Shown: positions 1 to 26,990 of the stretch, piece by piece | How positions within the stretch are numbered: the stretch's first letter is position 1 | How the letters are laid out: every line of letters starts with the position of its first letter | DNA from: Fratercula arctica | Taxonomy: Eukaryota; Chordata; Aves; Charadriiformes; Alcidae | DNA: 64,000 nucleotides | Reading direction: 5' to 3' | Assembly: GCA_947846985.1 (NCBI GenBank) | Contig: CANTUZ010000001.1 | Location: 7,054,004 to 7,118,003, forward strand | Notes under the pieces: model-generated | Seen by the model: the letters and a program-made list of their open reading frames with translations, nothing else | Told to the model about the DNA's origin: nothing | Database searches by the model: none | Position numbers and translations under genes: made by a program

Positions 1-15858
<15,858 letters not shown>

Positions 15859-16050
15859 CTTCCCCGCCCCCCAACCCCGCCACGCAGCCGCAAAACGCGG
15901 ACGGGGAGGTCGAAACGCCTGCCGTAAAGCAAGCCCGCGCCCCGGGCACGGCGGGCTGCCACACTGCTGAAAAAGTGCTCTTCCCGCGTCCAGCCCCGGG
16001 CTGAGGGGATGGACCGCCCCCGCCCGGCCACGGCGGGGCTGGGCTTTAGA
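15859..16050 (-). other. EED: Open in-frame extension upstream of the EED AUG (5' UTR or non-AUG N-terminal extension)
   Basis: Reading the minus strand in the EED frame, no stop occurs for 64 codons before the ATG. The first stop is TAA at 16053-16051. There is no upstream in-frame ATG. A CTG at 15993-15991 lies in the context GGGG-CTG-G, with a purine at -3 and G at +4, and would add 45 residues. Mammalian EED is known to start at several codons, including a non-AUG one. GC-rich DNA is often open by chance, so translation is an inference. Confidence 0.35.
15981..15988 (+). promoter_or_regulatory. EED: Candidate E2F site in the EED promoter
   Basis: TTCCCGCG, within CTCTTCCCGCGTC, matches the E2F core TTSSCGCG. 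It lies 123 bases upstream of the ATG inside the CpG island. EED and EZH2 are known targets of the pRB-E2F pathway in mammals, which makes this site plausible. It could instead lie within the 5' UTR if transcription begins further upstream. Confidence 0.5.
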
Positions 16051-16210
16051 TTAACTCGTCTTTTAACGGCTAGTGGCACTTTATGCCGCCGCCGTGCCAG
16101 GCAGGGCTGGCCGCGGACGCCGATGAGGTAGAAAGAAGCGGTCCCTGGCGCCACGGGTGTTAACGGTCCCTCTGTCCGTCTTCGCGCGGTTCTCGAGTGC
16201 CGTTTCTCTT

Positions 16211-18254
16211 GCCGAAAGGGTGTTTTGGTTTTTTTTTGTTCTTCTTCTACAAAAGTCCTTTAGCATGAAATCAGTGTTGCCGGAGAAGGAAAATCGGCTG
16301 TGCTCTGCTGCCTGCAGTACTCCCTTGCAAGTTCCTACTACAGCTGTAAATGAAGTAACAGCAGTTGCCAGATTTTTATTTATTTATTTCAGAAACCACA
16401 GGTCCCAGAGTCATAATAATTGTGAAGAGTAAAAAAACCTCTACCAAAGGGGAAAAGTAAACTGCCCACAGGCACAGCGTCTTACCTGCTTTTCACATAG
16501 GGGCAGAAAAAACTCTGTCCTCCCTGAGGGAGACATTCCAGCCTCAAAAAGCGATTCCTGTGAGGGCTGTGACAGAGGTGAGCCATGCCCTCTACGTAAA
16601 ATTTAATCTCGCATAACCTTTAGAGATAAAGAAAGGAGATATGCTTAAAACAGTGCACGTACTATAGTGGTTTTAGCGATAAACAGCCTCTCCTGCAAAA
16701 CTGTAGGCTCCAATGAAGCATTACATAATATATAGCAAAAGGTAGTTTACAATTCATAAAAGCTCTGCCCGGGTCTGTGTTGTAAGATTAAGGTTGTGAT
16801 AAAAGTGTTTGTGGGAAAATATACAAAGAAAGAATAGGCTTGTTTTTAAAATACGACAGGATGTTTTTAGACTGGCATCATAATTAAGACTAAATTACCA
16901 CTGTGCTGCAGATCTGTCAAAAGAAGGGCAGGCGCAAAGTTTTCAGTGGTGAGAGGTTTTGGCTTCTCCCAGTGGGTGCCCTTGAGCTACTGGAGAGAAG
17001 ACAGTTCCCCTTCATTTCACAGCTGTCAACTGACGTCCTCCAGATGGCCAGCTACGCATTCAACTCCACCACATTTCACTGGCTCATCCAAAACATAAGG
17101 AAAGTGAAAGCCTCAGCTCGCCTGTGCTTCTTGGCCTGCATGCAGGAAGGTTCCCCACCCATGCCCAGAATCAACTAGTTCAGTTTCCATCACTGACTTA
17201 CTGGGCCCAGACTGGTCTGTGCCTTCTCCTCTCTTCTGGATGCGAGAGGAGTTCCTTTACCAGGTGACAACCCTGCTGGCCCCTCTAGACAGTTCTTAGT
17301 CTAAACCACTTGCCTTTTTTTTCTTTCTCAGAAGACATGAAAAGCCGATACACCAGGGGAGCTGAGTTTCCAAAAGTCATAGTACACTTCATCAAGCTTC
17401 TATTTAAAGAATTAGTTGTGTGGTTAAACGCAAGCTTGAAAGTTCAGAGAGTTTGCTTCAATTTGTGCTCTGCCAAGATTCCCTTCGGAAAGCCCCCTTG
17501 CTTTTCTGTACCTCAGTTTCTCAGCTGCATTATGGGAGAAGCATTTCTTACATCCCAGGGGGGCATTATGAAAAGATATATATAGTATTGTTCATGATTT
17601 GTTTAATTAGTATGATACTGCTATATAATTACCATACATATATTAACTAAGAAGTAATAGGACCCTTGACATAGTGTATAGAGGAAAATGGGAGAACAAT
17701 AAAATATTTTTTTAAAATATTTTTAAAAACTGCCATTAGTTTCAAGTAACGATGATTTAGTGGTATTTGAAAAGCACATGGTGGGTACTTGGGAGGGCTA
17801 GATTTGATATACATGGGAGGATTTTGCCAAATGTGAGTTCTTCTAGGATTGCAATAGTAAATGTCAAAAAAAAAGAATTTCTGGAATGCCTTGAAGACAT
17901 GGGATCTTAAGAGATGAGCTGTTTTGTTGGGGGATTTTTTTACACAGAGTATTTCTGGATCATTCAGGGCCATTGAAATACTTTTTATATATGTGAGTCA
18001 AAAGCAAATCAGACTCACTCCTTTCATTCATTCTCTTTAAGTCACATTTCTTCACAGAAAAGATCACTTCCAAAGCTCATCATCTCTAACCCCTGCTCAA
18101 AGTAGGGCCACTTAAAGCCAGTTCCTCATGGCCTTGTTGAGTTCAGTTTTGAATAACTTCAACGCAAGAGATTTGGCAGCCACTGTGGTCCCCTGTTTTT
18201 AGTGTTTGACTACCCTCATGGTAATCTTTTTTTTTTCTTGTAATGAGTCAGAAA
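16211..18254. other. Intergenic stretch upstream of EED
   Basis: No gene is supported here. The sequence quickly returns to AT-rich after the CpG island. It includes a short TTTA repeat near 16374-16389 and a MIR-like relic near 17490-17580. The 90-108 codon ORFs here have no recognisable domains. Confidence 0.7.
17490..17580 (+). mobile_element. MIR-type SINE relic
   Basis: The string tctgtacctcagtttctcag, followed by ctgcattatggg and then catttcttacatcccagggg, follows the MIR segment TCTGTGCCTCAGTTTCCCCATCTGTAAAATGGG...CTTACCTCCCAGGG. It is an old, diverged fragment with fuzzy ends. Confidence 0.6.
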
Positions 18255-20370
18255 TTCCCATGCTTTAATTTGTGTCCCTTGCCCCTCATCCTTGCCTTTC
18301 ATCCTTTCCCTGTGCATCTGTTTTCTTTACATCCTCTCATCAAGCACCTGTAGATAGCAATAAGCTCCCTTCTCAGCTTTCTCTTAAGGCTGAACAGACC
18401 CAGTTCTTTCAGGCTCTCTTCATACATCATGAGCTCCAGTCCCCTAACCAGCCTGGTGGCCCTCTACTCGACTAAATCCAGCATATCAATATATTCCTTG
18501 TACTGCGGACTCAAAACTGGACACTTGTAAGATGCGGTCTCCCAAGTGCCATATAGAGGGGAAAACCCGCTTCCCTTAACTTACTGGCTACACTCTTGCT
18601 AATAACAGCCTGGTGTGTGGTTAACCACCTTTGCCACAAGGACACTCTGCTGACTCATGTTCCACTCGCTGTACACCAGGACCTCTGTGTCTTTTTCCAC
18701 TAGGCTCTTTTGTTGACCCCTAACCTTTACGGTTGGATAAAGCTACTTCTCCCCCAGTGCAGGACTTCACATTTGCCTGGGTTGAACTGCATGAAGTTCC
18801 TGTGAATCCATTCCTCCAACCTGTCTAGGACACTCTGCATAGAAGCCCTGACCTCCAACTTATCAATCATTTGCCCCCAGTTTTGTATTGTCTGCAAATT
18901 TGCTGGTTTTGTCCCCCATCGCATCATCCAGGTCATCAATAAAGACATTAAACAATACTGGCCCCAGCACGCATCCCTGAATGATGCCACTAGTAACATG
19001 CAACCAGTTGGATTTTGTACCATTGATCACTCTTTGAGCCAATGGCCAAGCCAACTTTCTACCCGCCTCATAGTCCACTTAGGCAGCTATATTTCACCAA
19101 TTTGACTGTAAGGATACTACAGGAAAACATGTCAAAAGCTTTGCAAAACCTTTACAGCATCCACAGCTCCCCTTTTGTCCACCCAACCAGTCATCTTATT
19201 GTAAAAGCAATCTATTTCATCTGGTAAATACATATTGGCTGTTCACAGTTATGTTCTTGACCTTCATGTTCTTGGACATGGCTTCCAGCAGGATTTGCTC
19301 TATCACCTTCCCAGGAAGACTGGTCTGTCATTCCCTCGATCTTTCTTCTTGCCCTCCTTGAAGACAGGCGTGACCCATATCCAGTCGTCAGGAACCTCCC
19401 CAGATCACCATAACCTTTCAAAGATGATAGAGTGGCCTCTCAGTGACATTGGTCAGCTCCTCCAGCTGCCTTCGTTGCATCCCATCTGGTCTTGTGGACT
19501 TGTGTATGTCCAGTTGGCTTCAGTGCTCCCTGAATTATGTGCTGGGTACTGCTTCACTCCCACAGACTGCTACTAGGCTTGAGGAACTGGGAAGCCTAAG
19601 GGCAAACCATATCAGTGAAATCCATGGCAAGAAAAACATTGAGTACCTCATCCTTTTCCATGTCCTTTGCCACTGTGTCCCCTGCTCCATGGAGCAGTGG
19701 ACCCATATTTTCCTCAGCCTTCCTTTTGCTGCCAGCATACCTACAGAAGCCTTTCCTGTTAACCTTCACCTCCCTGTCTGGTTTCAACTCCAGCTGAGCT
19801 TTGGCTTTGCTAACGCCCTGCATGCTCAAGCAATGTCTCTGTATTTCTCCTGGGCAGCCCATCTGTGCTTCCACTTTTTGTACACTTCCTTTTTGTGTTG
19901 GAGCTCAGCTGGGAGTCCCTTGTACATCCATACTGGCCTCCTGCCACACTTGCTTGATTTTCTCTACATCGGAACAGACTGCTCTTTTTCTTACAGGAGG
20001 TTCTCTGAAGACCAGCCAGCTGCCCTGGGCCCCATGCCCTCTAGGGCAGTCTCCCATTGGATCCTGCCAGGAAGATTCCAGAGTAAACCAAAATCTGCTT
20101 TCCTGAAGTCCAGGGTTGTGATTCTACTACTTACCTTGCTCATTTCTCTCAAGATTTTCAACTCTACAGTCTTGCATTTGCTGCAGCCAAGACCACCCCT
20201 TCACATCTTTGACCAGTTCTTTCTTGTTTGCAACATGTCCAGCAAGACGTCTCCCCTGGCATTTTTCTTCCTTGATCTGCTTCAGGTAGTCTATATAAAA
20301 CAGAAGGACCTCCACCCTCCTGCATTCTTCTGGTGGTGATTTTGGCAATCAGCTGGTCCAGCTAGCCTAG
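18255..20370 (-). mobile_element. Old CR1 LINE, about 2.1 kb, with reverse transcriptase remnants
   Basis: Read on the minus strand, the order is that of CR1 ORF2. First comes the segment between endonuclease and RT (near 19850-19600, with KGFCRYAGSKRKAEENMGPL and EVLNVFLAMDF). Then comes an RT part with the remnant PGNDRPVSLPGKVIEQIL around 19380-19250. The RT core follows (19080-18860, with [20 protein letters not shown] and KFADNTKLG, the degraded FADDTKLG catalytic box), then DRLEEWIHRNFMQFNPGKCE near 18800, and the C-terminal MSQQSVLVAK and [16 protein letters not shown] remnants down to about 18290. Frameshifts and stops break it throughout and the catalytic second Asp reads Asn, so it is inactive. 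It is more diverged than the other copies, which suggests an old subfamily. The right-hand end is uncertain. Confidence 0.88.
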
Positions 20371-22934
20371 AACTTTTTTTCTTCAAGAGTAGGGAGCAGA
20401 GGATACTTAAGAAAGAGTGTAAGAAATAGGGGTGGTTCAAAGAGATGAAGATTTAGCTCAGGGTTTCTCAGCTGTGTAGGTAACACTGAATTTTTCCATC
20501 CTAAAGATGAAAGGGCTGTGCTGGGAAAGGAGGATACTTGAACCAGAGAGCTAGTGGGCAGAGAGATGAAAGAGCAGAGCCCTGGAAAACGAAGCTGCTT
20601 GTTCTCACTGCCACAGAGAGCATGGAAAAGGCTGGAGAGGCATTCTCCCCGGGCAGTACCTGTTGCCCTCAGACCTCTCCCGTTACTCAGTGGAACAGAT
20701 ATAAGTCTGGCTTTTTTAAAGCTCCAGCATTTACAGTGGGACCCTGGCCTTTGTGCTGCCCCTGATATTATGCTGCCTTAGGTAACAGTTATTTTACCTA
20801 TGTACAGAGATAGCCCTGCACCTAAATTACCTGATGCTGGCATCTGCTGCATAAAAAGTTTTCCTTCTTATTAACTGTTTTCTGTGTGTGTATAGGTCAG
20901 AATTGCTGAATTAACTGGAGAAAGTAATTTTTTTTAATTCTATTAGCTCGATGGGAAAACATAGCCATGGCAACGGAGGTGGATTCTGTTCTGCTTCATG
21001 TATTGTCAAGAGCCCTGTCAGTTAATCTCCAATTACAGAGGCTGTTTTACTGGTATTTTTATTAAGAATCTGAAAACACAGCTGGATTTTCAGAACACCA
21101 GTGGAGTTTGTAAGTCTGACAGCTAAAATCATAGTTTTTGCCTTATGAAAATAGCAAATGTAGAAACCAATGAAAAAGCATTAACACAGAAACCCATAGC
21201 CTCCCTTTTGCATAATGGGAGTGCAACAGCCAGAAAGGCTGCAGTCTTTTTTCCCCTCTAACTTTTGAAAGATTAATGGGTCAAGCCTTTAGCTGACTCA
21301 TGCTCTGAAAGCAAGGAACAGCTCACACGTTTAAATCTTGCTGCAGAAGTTCAGGATGATATGGATAAAAGGCATATATTTTATCCATCTGCTAGAGCTA
21401 ACAACCTGCATAAAAATGGAAGGTGTATCTGAATCAGAAAATGAGACAGCTGAGCTGATCTAACAACTCAACACTACTGAAGCAAGGATGTCTCACCCAC
21501 CCCCCTTTCCAAATCCTCTCCATGTTCTTAGTTCTGGTTTTCCACCACGTCCCTTCCATGGGCTCTGCTTTTCCAAAGGCTATCAATGAGCCAGTTCAGC
21601 TCACTAACCCAGAAGAAAATTGATCAAGCATAAAGTAACTTGATCTTTTCTCTTTAGCTGATGAACGAGACCAGACTTCCGCAAACTCTCTGATGACCAC
21701 CAAAACTGGTGCAAAGGAAGGCTGGAAGCTGCAACCAGGAGTGGAAGACGGCTGGGAAACAAGATCTCATCCTGATGATAGTGGTGAGATAAAGCTCAGC
21801 AACCTCCTGAAATTTCCCTGTGTGCTACTTTAGTTTGTGGTTTTTCTTCAAGGGTGAAAGAGTTTGACCCAAGATGTAGGATTATCTATCCTATTGTAAC
21901 AACTCTGCTGTAATAGTGGCAGAGGGGCAGCAATGTGCAGTTAGCATCCCTAAAGCCTAAACTCAGTCTGTGTCTTCATGGTCAGCAACAGCGCTGCTCA
22001 GACAGTCCCATTCCTGCCCAGCCAACTGATTTCTTCTGCTTCCACCTGCCCTCCCGTTCTCTGCCGGGGAGTGATTTATATAGCTGTGTAATGAATCACA
22101 CAGGTCAAACGATCTGGCAGAAGAAAACAAACAACATTCCTCCATTTTGCCTAGTTGTATTAGATCAGTTCCCTTGTTTGTTCACGATGTAGCTACACAA
22201 ACAGTTCTGCTGGTGCAGCGCAGGGAGGGGCACATGAACAATTGGTGGGAAGAGAGGGAGGTGGGAGGAAAAAAGCCAGAATTACTTAAGCCAGTATCGT
22301 CACCAAAGAAATCCTCATGGACCCACAGCTCATGTGAACAGAGCCTTTAGTCTAGTTTAAAGCGACCTTTCTTCCAGAATAGCTTGTTCTGTGTGTGAAG
22401 GAGCTCTCACTGAACCAGCAAGGCACATTTATCGCGTATGAAGCATATTTCCAAAGGGACTTTAGACCTCAGTTTATGGAACAAAAGTGGGGGATTTGCA
22501 GCCCCTCACTGCTCTGTGACGAAGTCCAATAACAATGCAACCTCCATCATCAACAGGAATTCAGCTGCTGGTTTGGCATGATAGGCCTGTACGAGCAGCA
22601 GTTAAAAATATCCTAATTGCTAAGGGCTGATAACCATCCTTTTGGCCATCCCAGAACTTGTTCCTAGAAGTGTGAACAGTAAAGCACTGAATCTATCACT
22701 ATGGCATCAAGGAATCTGAAAGGCACCAGTATAAGAAACTAATGTTCAGATAAACTGTATTTCACTTGCCCTGTCTGTATCATGAACAGAGGTATGTGCA
22801 GCTACCTCCTTAGAATTTTCTCCACATCTTCCCAAAAAACCATTACAATGATGATCCCCACCAAGGTTTGCATTCAACTTGGGAAAGATGCAACAGGTCA
22901 GGACCATCCAAGGGAAGCCTCATGCTTCCTGTGT
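20371..22934. other. Intergenic stretch between two CR1 copies
   Basis: No gene is supported. An imperfect RFX-type palindrome lies at 20961-20974. The stretch around 22,560-22,650 (aaaaatatcctaattgctaa) looks like possible regulatory sequence but has no decisive motif. Confidence 0.65.
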
Positions 22935-23800
22935 GGAGCAGTCAACACGCTGGACGGAAGAGACACCATCCAGAGGGACCTGGAGAGGCTTGAGAGGTGG
23001 GCCTGTGCCTCATGAAGGTTCAAGCAGGCCAAGTGCAAGGTCCTGCATATGTGTCAGAGCAATCACAAGCACAAATACAGGTTGGACGGAGAATGGCTTG
23101 ACAGCAGCCCTGAGGAAAAGGACTTCAGGGTGTTAGTGGATGAGAAGCTCAACATGAGCTGGCAATGTGAGCTCACAGCCCAGAAAGCCAACCGCATCCT
23201 GGGCTGCATCAAAAGAAGCGTGGCCAGCAAGTCGAGGGAGGTGATTCTGCCCCTCTGCTCTGCTCTGGTGAGACCCCACCTGGAGTACTGCGTCCACCAC
23301 TGAAGCCCCCAACATAAGAAAGACATGGACCTGTTGGAGCGAGACCAGAGGAGACCATGAAGATGATCAGAGGGCTGGAGCACCTCTCTTATGAAGACAG
23401 GCTGAGAGAGTTGGTGGTGTTCAGCCTGGAGAAGAGAAGGCTCCAGGGAGACCTTATAGTGGCCTTCCAGTACCTAAAGGGGGCCTACAGGAGAGATGGG
23501 GAGGGACTCTTGATCAGGGAGTGTGGTGATAGGACGAGGGGTAATGGTTTTAAACTGAAAGAGGGTAGATTTAGATTAGATATTAGGAAGAAATTCTTTC
23601 CTGTGAGGGTGGTGAGACACTGGAACAGGTTGCCCAGGGAAGCTGTGGCTGCCCCATCCCTGGAGGGGTTCAAGGCCAGGCTGGACGGGGCTTTGAGCAG
23701 CCTGGTCTGGTGGGAGGTGTCCCTGCCCAGGGCAGGGGGGTTGGAACTGGGTGATCTTTAAGGTCCCTTCCAACTGAACCCATTCTATGATTCTGTGATT
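22935..23800 (+). mobile_element. CR1 LINE fragment, about 0.87 kb, plus orientation
   Basis: Plus-strand translation in pieces gives the CR1 ORF2 C-terminus: DLERLERW, EKDFRVLVDEKLNMSWQCEL, AQKANRILGCIKRSVASKSR, then [20 protein letters not shown] and [20 protein letters not shown] stop and frameshift separate the two main pieces (near 23,303-23,357). It ends with the canonical cattctatgattctgtgatt at 23,800. This is the best-preserved copy in the window, and its 134-codon open segment at 23357-23761 is still intact. The left end is approximate. Confidence 0.93.
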
Positions 23801-26559
23801 ACCTCTTGGCGCCTCTTGGTCAGGCTGCTCTTGGCCTGGCTCTCTCCTTAACACCGGGGAATTCTCTTAGATAAACAACTCTGTTGTTACACAGCGAGTT
23901 TGTGGGGAAGTTAGGACAGACTCAGGCCTTGCACCGCATTGTCTGTTCTGTGTAAACATCACTCAGCAAATGCAAAAAATATATGGAGAATTGAATAAAA
24001 CTTTGCAAAATGTGGCTTTTGCCTTTTCCTATTTCTACATAACTTTTGCTTTTATTCTCATGCCCCACCCTAGTTTTTCTATGTAATTTACCATGACAAT
24101 ACACTTTCCCTTAAATATTTTTATATTGAAATAGCCACGCACAACACTTAGCCCAAAATATTTTCCACTGAAACGCACACAGCCATGATGACTGTGTTGG
24201 CATCATCTTCAGAAGCTACTCGCAGCGCTAAAATATCAGTGCAATGATTGGCTGCAACAAAATCTGATGATTTAGAAATGACTTACAGACATACTTATTC
24301 TTTCTAATTCAGGCTTTCTTTAGCTGCATGGTGCGGGAATTATTTGCTGGGAAATATGGTCTGGCACCTAAGGTTAATCTATATTTAAATAAATGGGTTA
24401 TTCTCTCAGCTCATATTTCAGTTTAATTTTTCAGTAGTTGTACTGGAAAAACTCCAAAGCAACTGTGAAACCTTGTAACAGGGTGGAGGCGCAGATTTGC
24501 CAGCAGCACTAAGGGGGTAACAATCCACACCAGCAGCTGCTGGAGCAGCTCCTGGGTCCTTTCACCTCCTGGCTTTGTTGTCACTCTTTCTTCGCCCCAG
24601 AACCCTGCTCCCCAAGGATCTACCTGTCTCAGTGGTGACTGGCAGCTTTCTATTCCTCAACCGTTCCTCTGGTCACACCAGTTTGTGTAAACCTGTTAAC
24701 TCGCTTCAAAGAGAGTGTCTTGCCTTCTGTGCTTTTCCTCTGTCACACACAGGGCCTGGGGACAAGTTCACATGCGCAAAGATTTATTAGTGGCGTTCAT
24801 AGCTGAGGGCATGGATTGACTCTAATAGTGAAATAGAGAGAGACTGAGAAGGGAAAGGGAGAACTCTCCTTAGTGGGCAGCTGAGAAAAAAATGAGGGGA
24901 GGGTATCCAGAAAGCATCCCCTCTTGGACTCCCCTCCAGCCCCCCCTGTAGTGCTTTTCCCATAGGAAAGATAATGATGTTTATTGGGAGCCACTCAAAC
25001 GCTATTGGTTGTAACCACTTCTGGTGCAGGTGCCACATGCTGGGTGGTTGTTGAGCTTTGTGTCCCCCGTAATGTAAACCAAAAGCTGCAAGCAAAGGGT
25101 AGGAGAAGGGGGGAAGAAGGGGTGATTCTCACACTGGTGGCAATCGCTTCCCATGAGAACCTGCCGATAACACTGTCGAGGGCGTTTGCAGGTGCAAGGT
25201 CGTGAGAATAACAGCATGAGAACAACAGCATGACAAAAACAAGGGAAAGATACTGCTCTGGAGGCCCTGGGAAACATTGCCAAGGCAGCTGGAGTGAGAG
25301 GACGCAGTGCTGGGGGTGGGAAGCAGGTACGGAGTTACGATGGAAGGCCCTTAGCAGCACGGAAGGCAAAGGCACTCCAGTCACTGGTGCCACAGCCCCA
25401 GCACACACTGCTGGTATTTGCTGTGACTTTTTATCAGTCACACAGCCACACACTGAGCTGGTGGAAGGCACAATAAAGGAGAATCTTTTCTCAGCCAAAG
25501 CATCATTTTAGCTAGCTGAAAGCCAGGCAGGAAACTACTTCTTAGGGACCCCTCTCCTGTGTTCAGCGCCTGTCTTGAGCCAACATTACTGACTGTTTAG
25601 ATATGCAGTCAGCCGGATCAGGGATCCGATCAGACTGAAAACTAACCAAGCCAAAGAGAATAGAGTAGTTTTAAGTACTATACCCAGCATCGGAGAGGCG
25701 ACAAGAGCAGACAGCTCCATGGGGCCATTTCTCTGAGCAGCAGCAAGGGCTGAGTTTTTCTTAAACCCGTTGTGAGCGTACACTTCCAGCCACACTTTCC
25801 TGTCCTCTTCCTTGTGTGGGCACAAGCTCCACCGTGACGCAGTGCAGGGCACGCATCTAGCCCTGGGTGACACACCTTCTCTTTGTGCTGTTCTAGTTTT
25901 CTCCCAACCTGGTTTACCACTTGGCTGCACAAATAGTTGCGTTGGGCTGACAGAAGAGCCTGTGCAGGGGTACGAGCAAGTGCCAAAGGGAACTTAGGGA
26001 ACAGAATACAAAAGCTGATGCTGCTTTTAAAAATAACAGGTTAAACCATGGCCCAACATGGCTTTGCGCCACTTTTCCACTTGAAGACCTTAAAAGGTTT
26101 GGAGATGACACAAACTTGGTCTGTGTCTGTGTTGGGTGCTACTGGACTAGCACAGTGCTGTTGCTGCCATCCTTTATTAGTATAGGCCCATTACCGAGTG
26201 GGACTCTCCCTTGTTAAGTCTTTTTCAATCTATTCAATACTAATTTAGCTGCTGGAATGGAAAATGGGCACATACCACACAGAAATGACAAAGAGGTGGG
26301 AGGGGACTGAAAATACGCTGGGGTGTAGGATTAGAATTCCAACAGCTCTTCACGTATTTCTAAAAGGGTCTGAAAATAGCTTTTTAATGGGGATAAATTC
26401 AAGATGCTACACTCAGGCAGAAATGTTCAACTGCACCAGCATGGGACAGAGAACACAGAAGTAAGGACCAGGATTCAGGAAGGAGGCTGAGGGAATTACA
26501 ACAGATAAAAAGTTGAATAACCTCAACCACTGCAGCTCCCCTGTTTACCCAGTTCCAGG
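23801..26559. other. Intergenic stretch with a possible decayed retroviral end
   Basis: No host gene is supported. 23,900-24,690 is AT-rich and unremarkable except for a possibly conserved block at 24,200-24,430. 24,700-25,990 is listed separately as a possible ERV relic. Nothing was recognised between 25,990 and 26,559. Confidence 0.6.
24700..25990 (-). mobile_element. Possible decayed endogenous retrovirus 3' end (envelope-tail-like ORF plus LTR-like segment)
   Basis: On the minus strand an ORF at 25930-25586 ends in a hydrophobic, membrane-spanning-like stretch of about 25 residues (around GIVLKTTLFSLAWLVFSLIG) close to its stop. A purine stretch (aggagagggg, about 25,550) follows. Then comes a GC-richer segment of about 750 bases with unusually few stops (a 167-codon ORF at 25498-24995) and an AATAAA at about 24,790 near its far end. 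This order is like env, polypurine tract and LTR. I see no CX6CC or other diagnostic envelope motif, no matching second LTR and no clean TG/CA ends, so chance is a real alternative. Confidence 0.22.
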
Positions 26560-26990
26560 CACTTCAAGAGCAATATGACTCAGCTGGAGAGTGTCCAGAG
26601 AAGAACCATCAGGAATGATGAGAGGGATGAAACTGTGACCTGAAATGGAAAAATGGAACAAACTGGAACTTCTTACCCTAAACAACAGAAAACTGAGAAG
26701 AGAGATGATAATAGACATGAAGGAAAAGAAAGGCCATTGAAAAGAAAACAATAATTTATTTTCTACAGGACAAGAAGGAATAGGCTTTAATTACAGTAAA
26801 GAAGATTCAGTTTACATATAGGAAAACTATAGGAATAGATAATGGATAGAAATAGATTGCTGTGGAGGGTGGTGTGTGGAGACTTTAAGGTTTGAGAAAT
26901 GCCAGTCAGGAATATTTTAGGTATGACTGATCCTATGTAAGGCCACTGGGGCCAATGACCTCTTGAGTTCCCTTCTATACAGGTGTGTTC
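26560..26990 (+). mobile_element. Ancient CR1-type LINE 3' fragment
   Basis: The plus strand reads like the C-terminal part of CR1 ORF2 with heavy decay: gagtgtccagagaagaacca (LESVQRRT), then agaaatagattgctgtggag (the position of the NRLP motif). It ends ggggccaatgacctcttgag followed by ttcccttctat, as in old reptilian and avian CR1 3' ends. Translation is broken everywhere. Boundaries are rough. Confidence 0.55.

Noticed and set aside
23357..23761. 134-codon plus-strand ORF
   Set aside because: It is the C-terminal part of CR1 ORF2 in the truncated copy, annotated under the mobile element.
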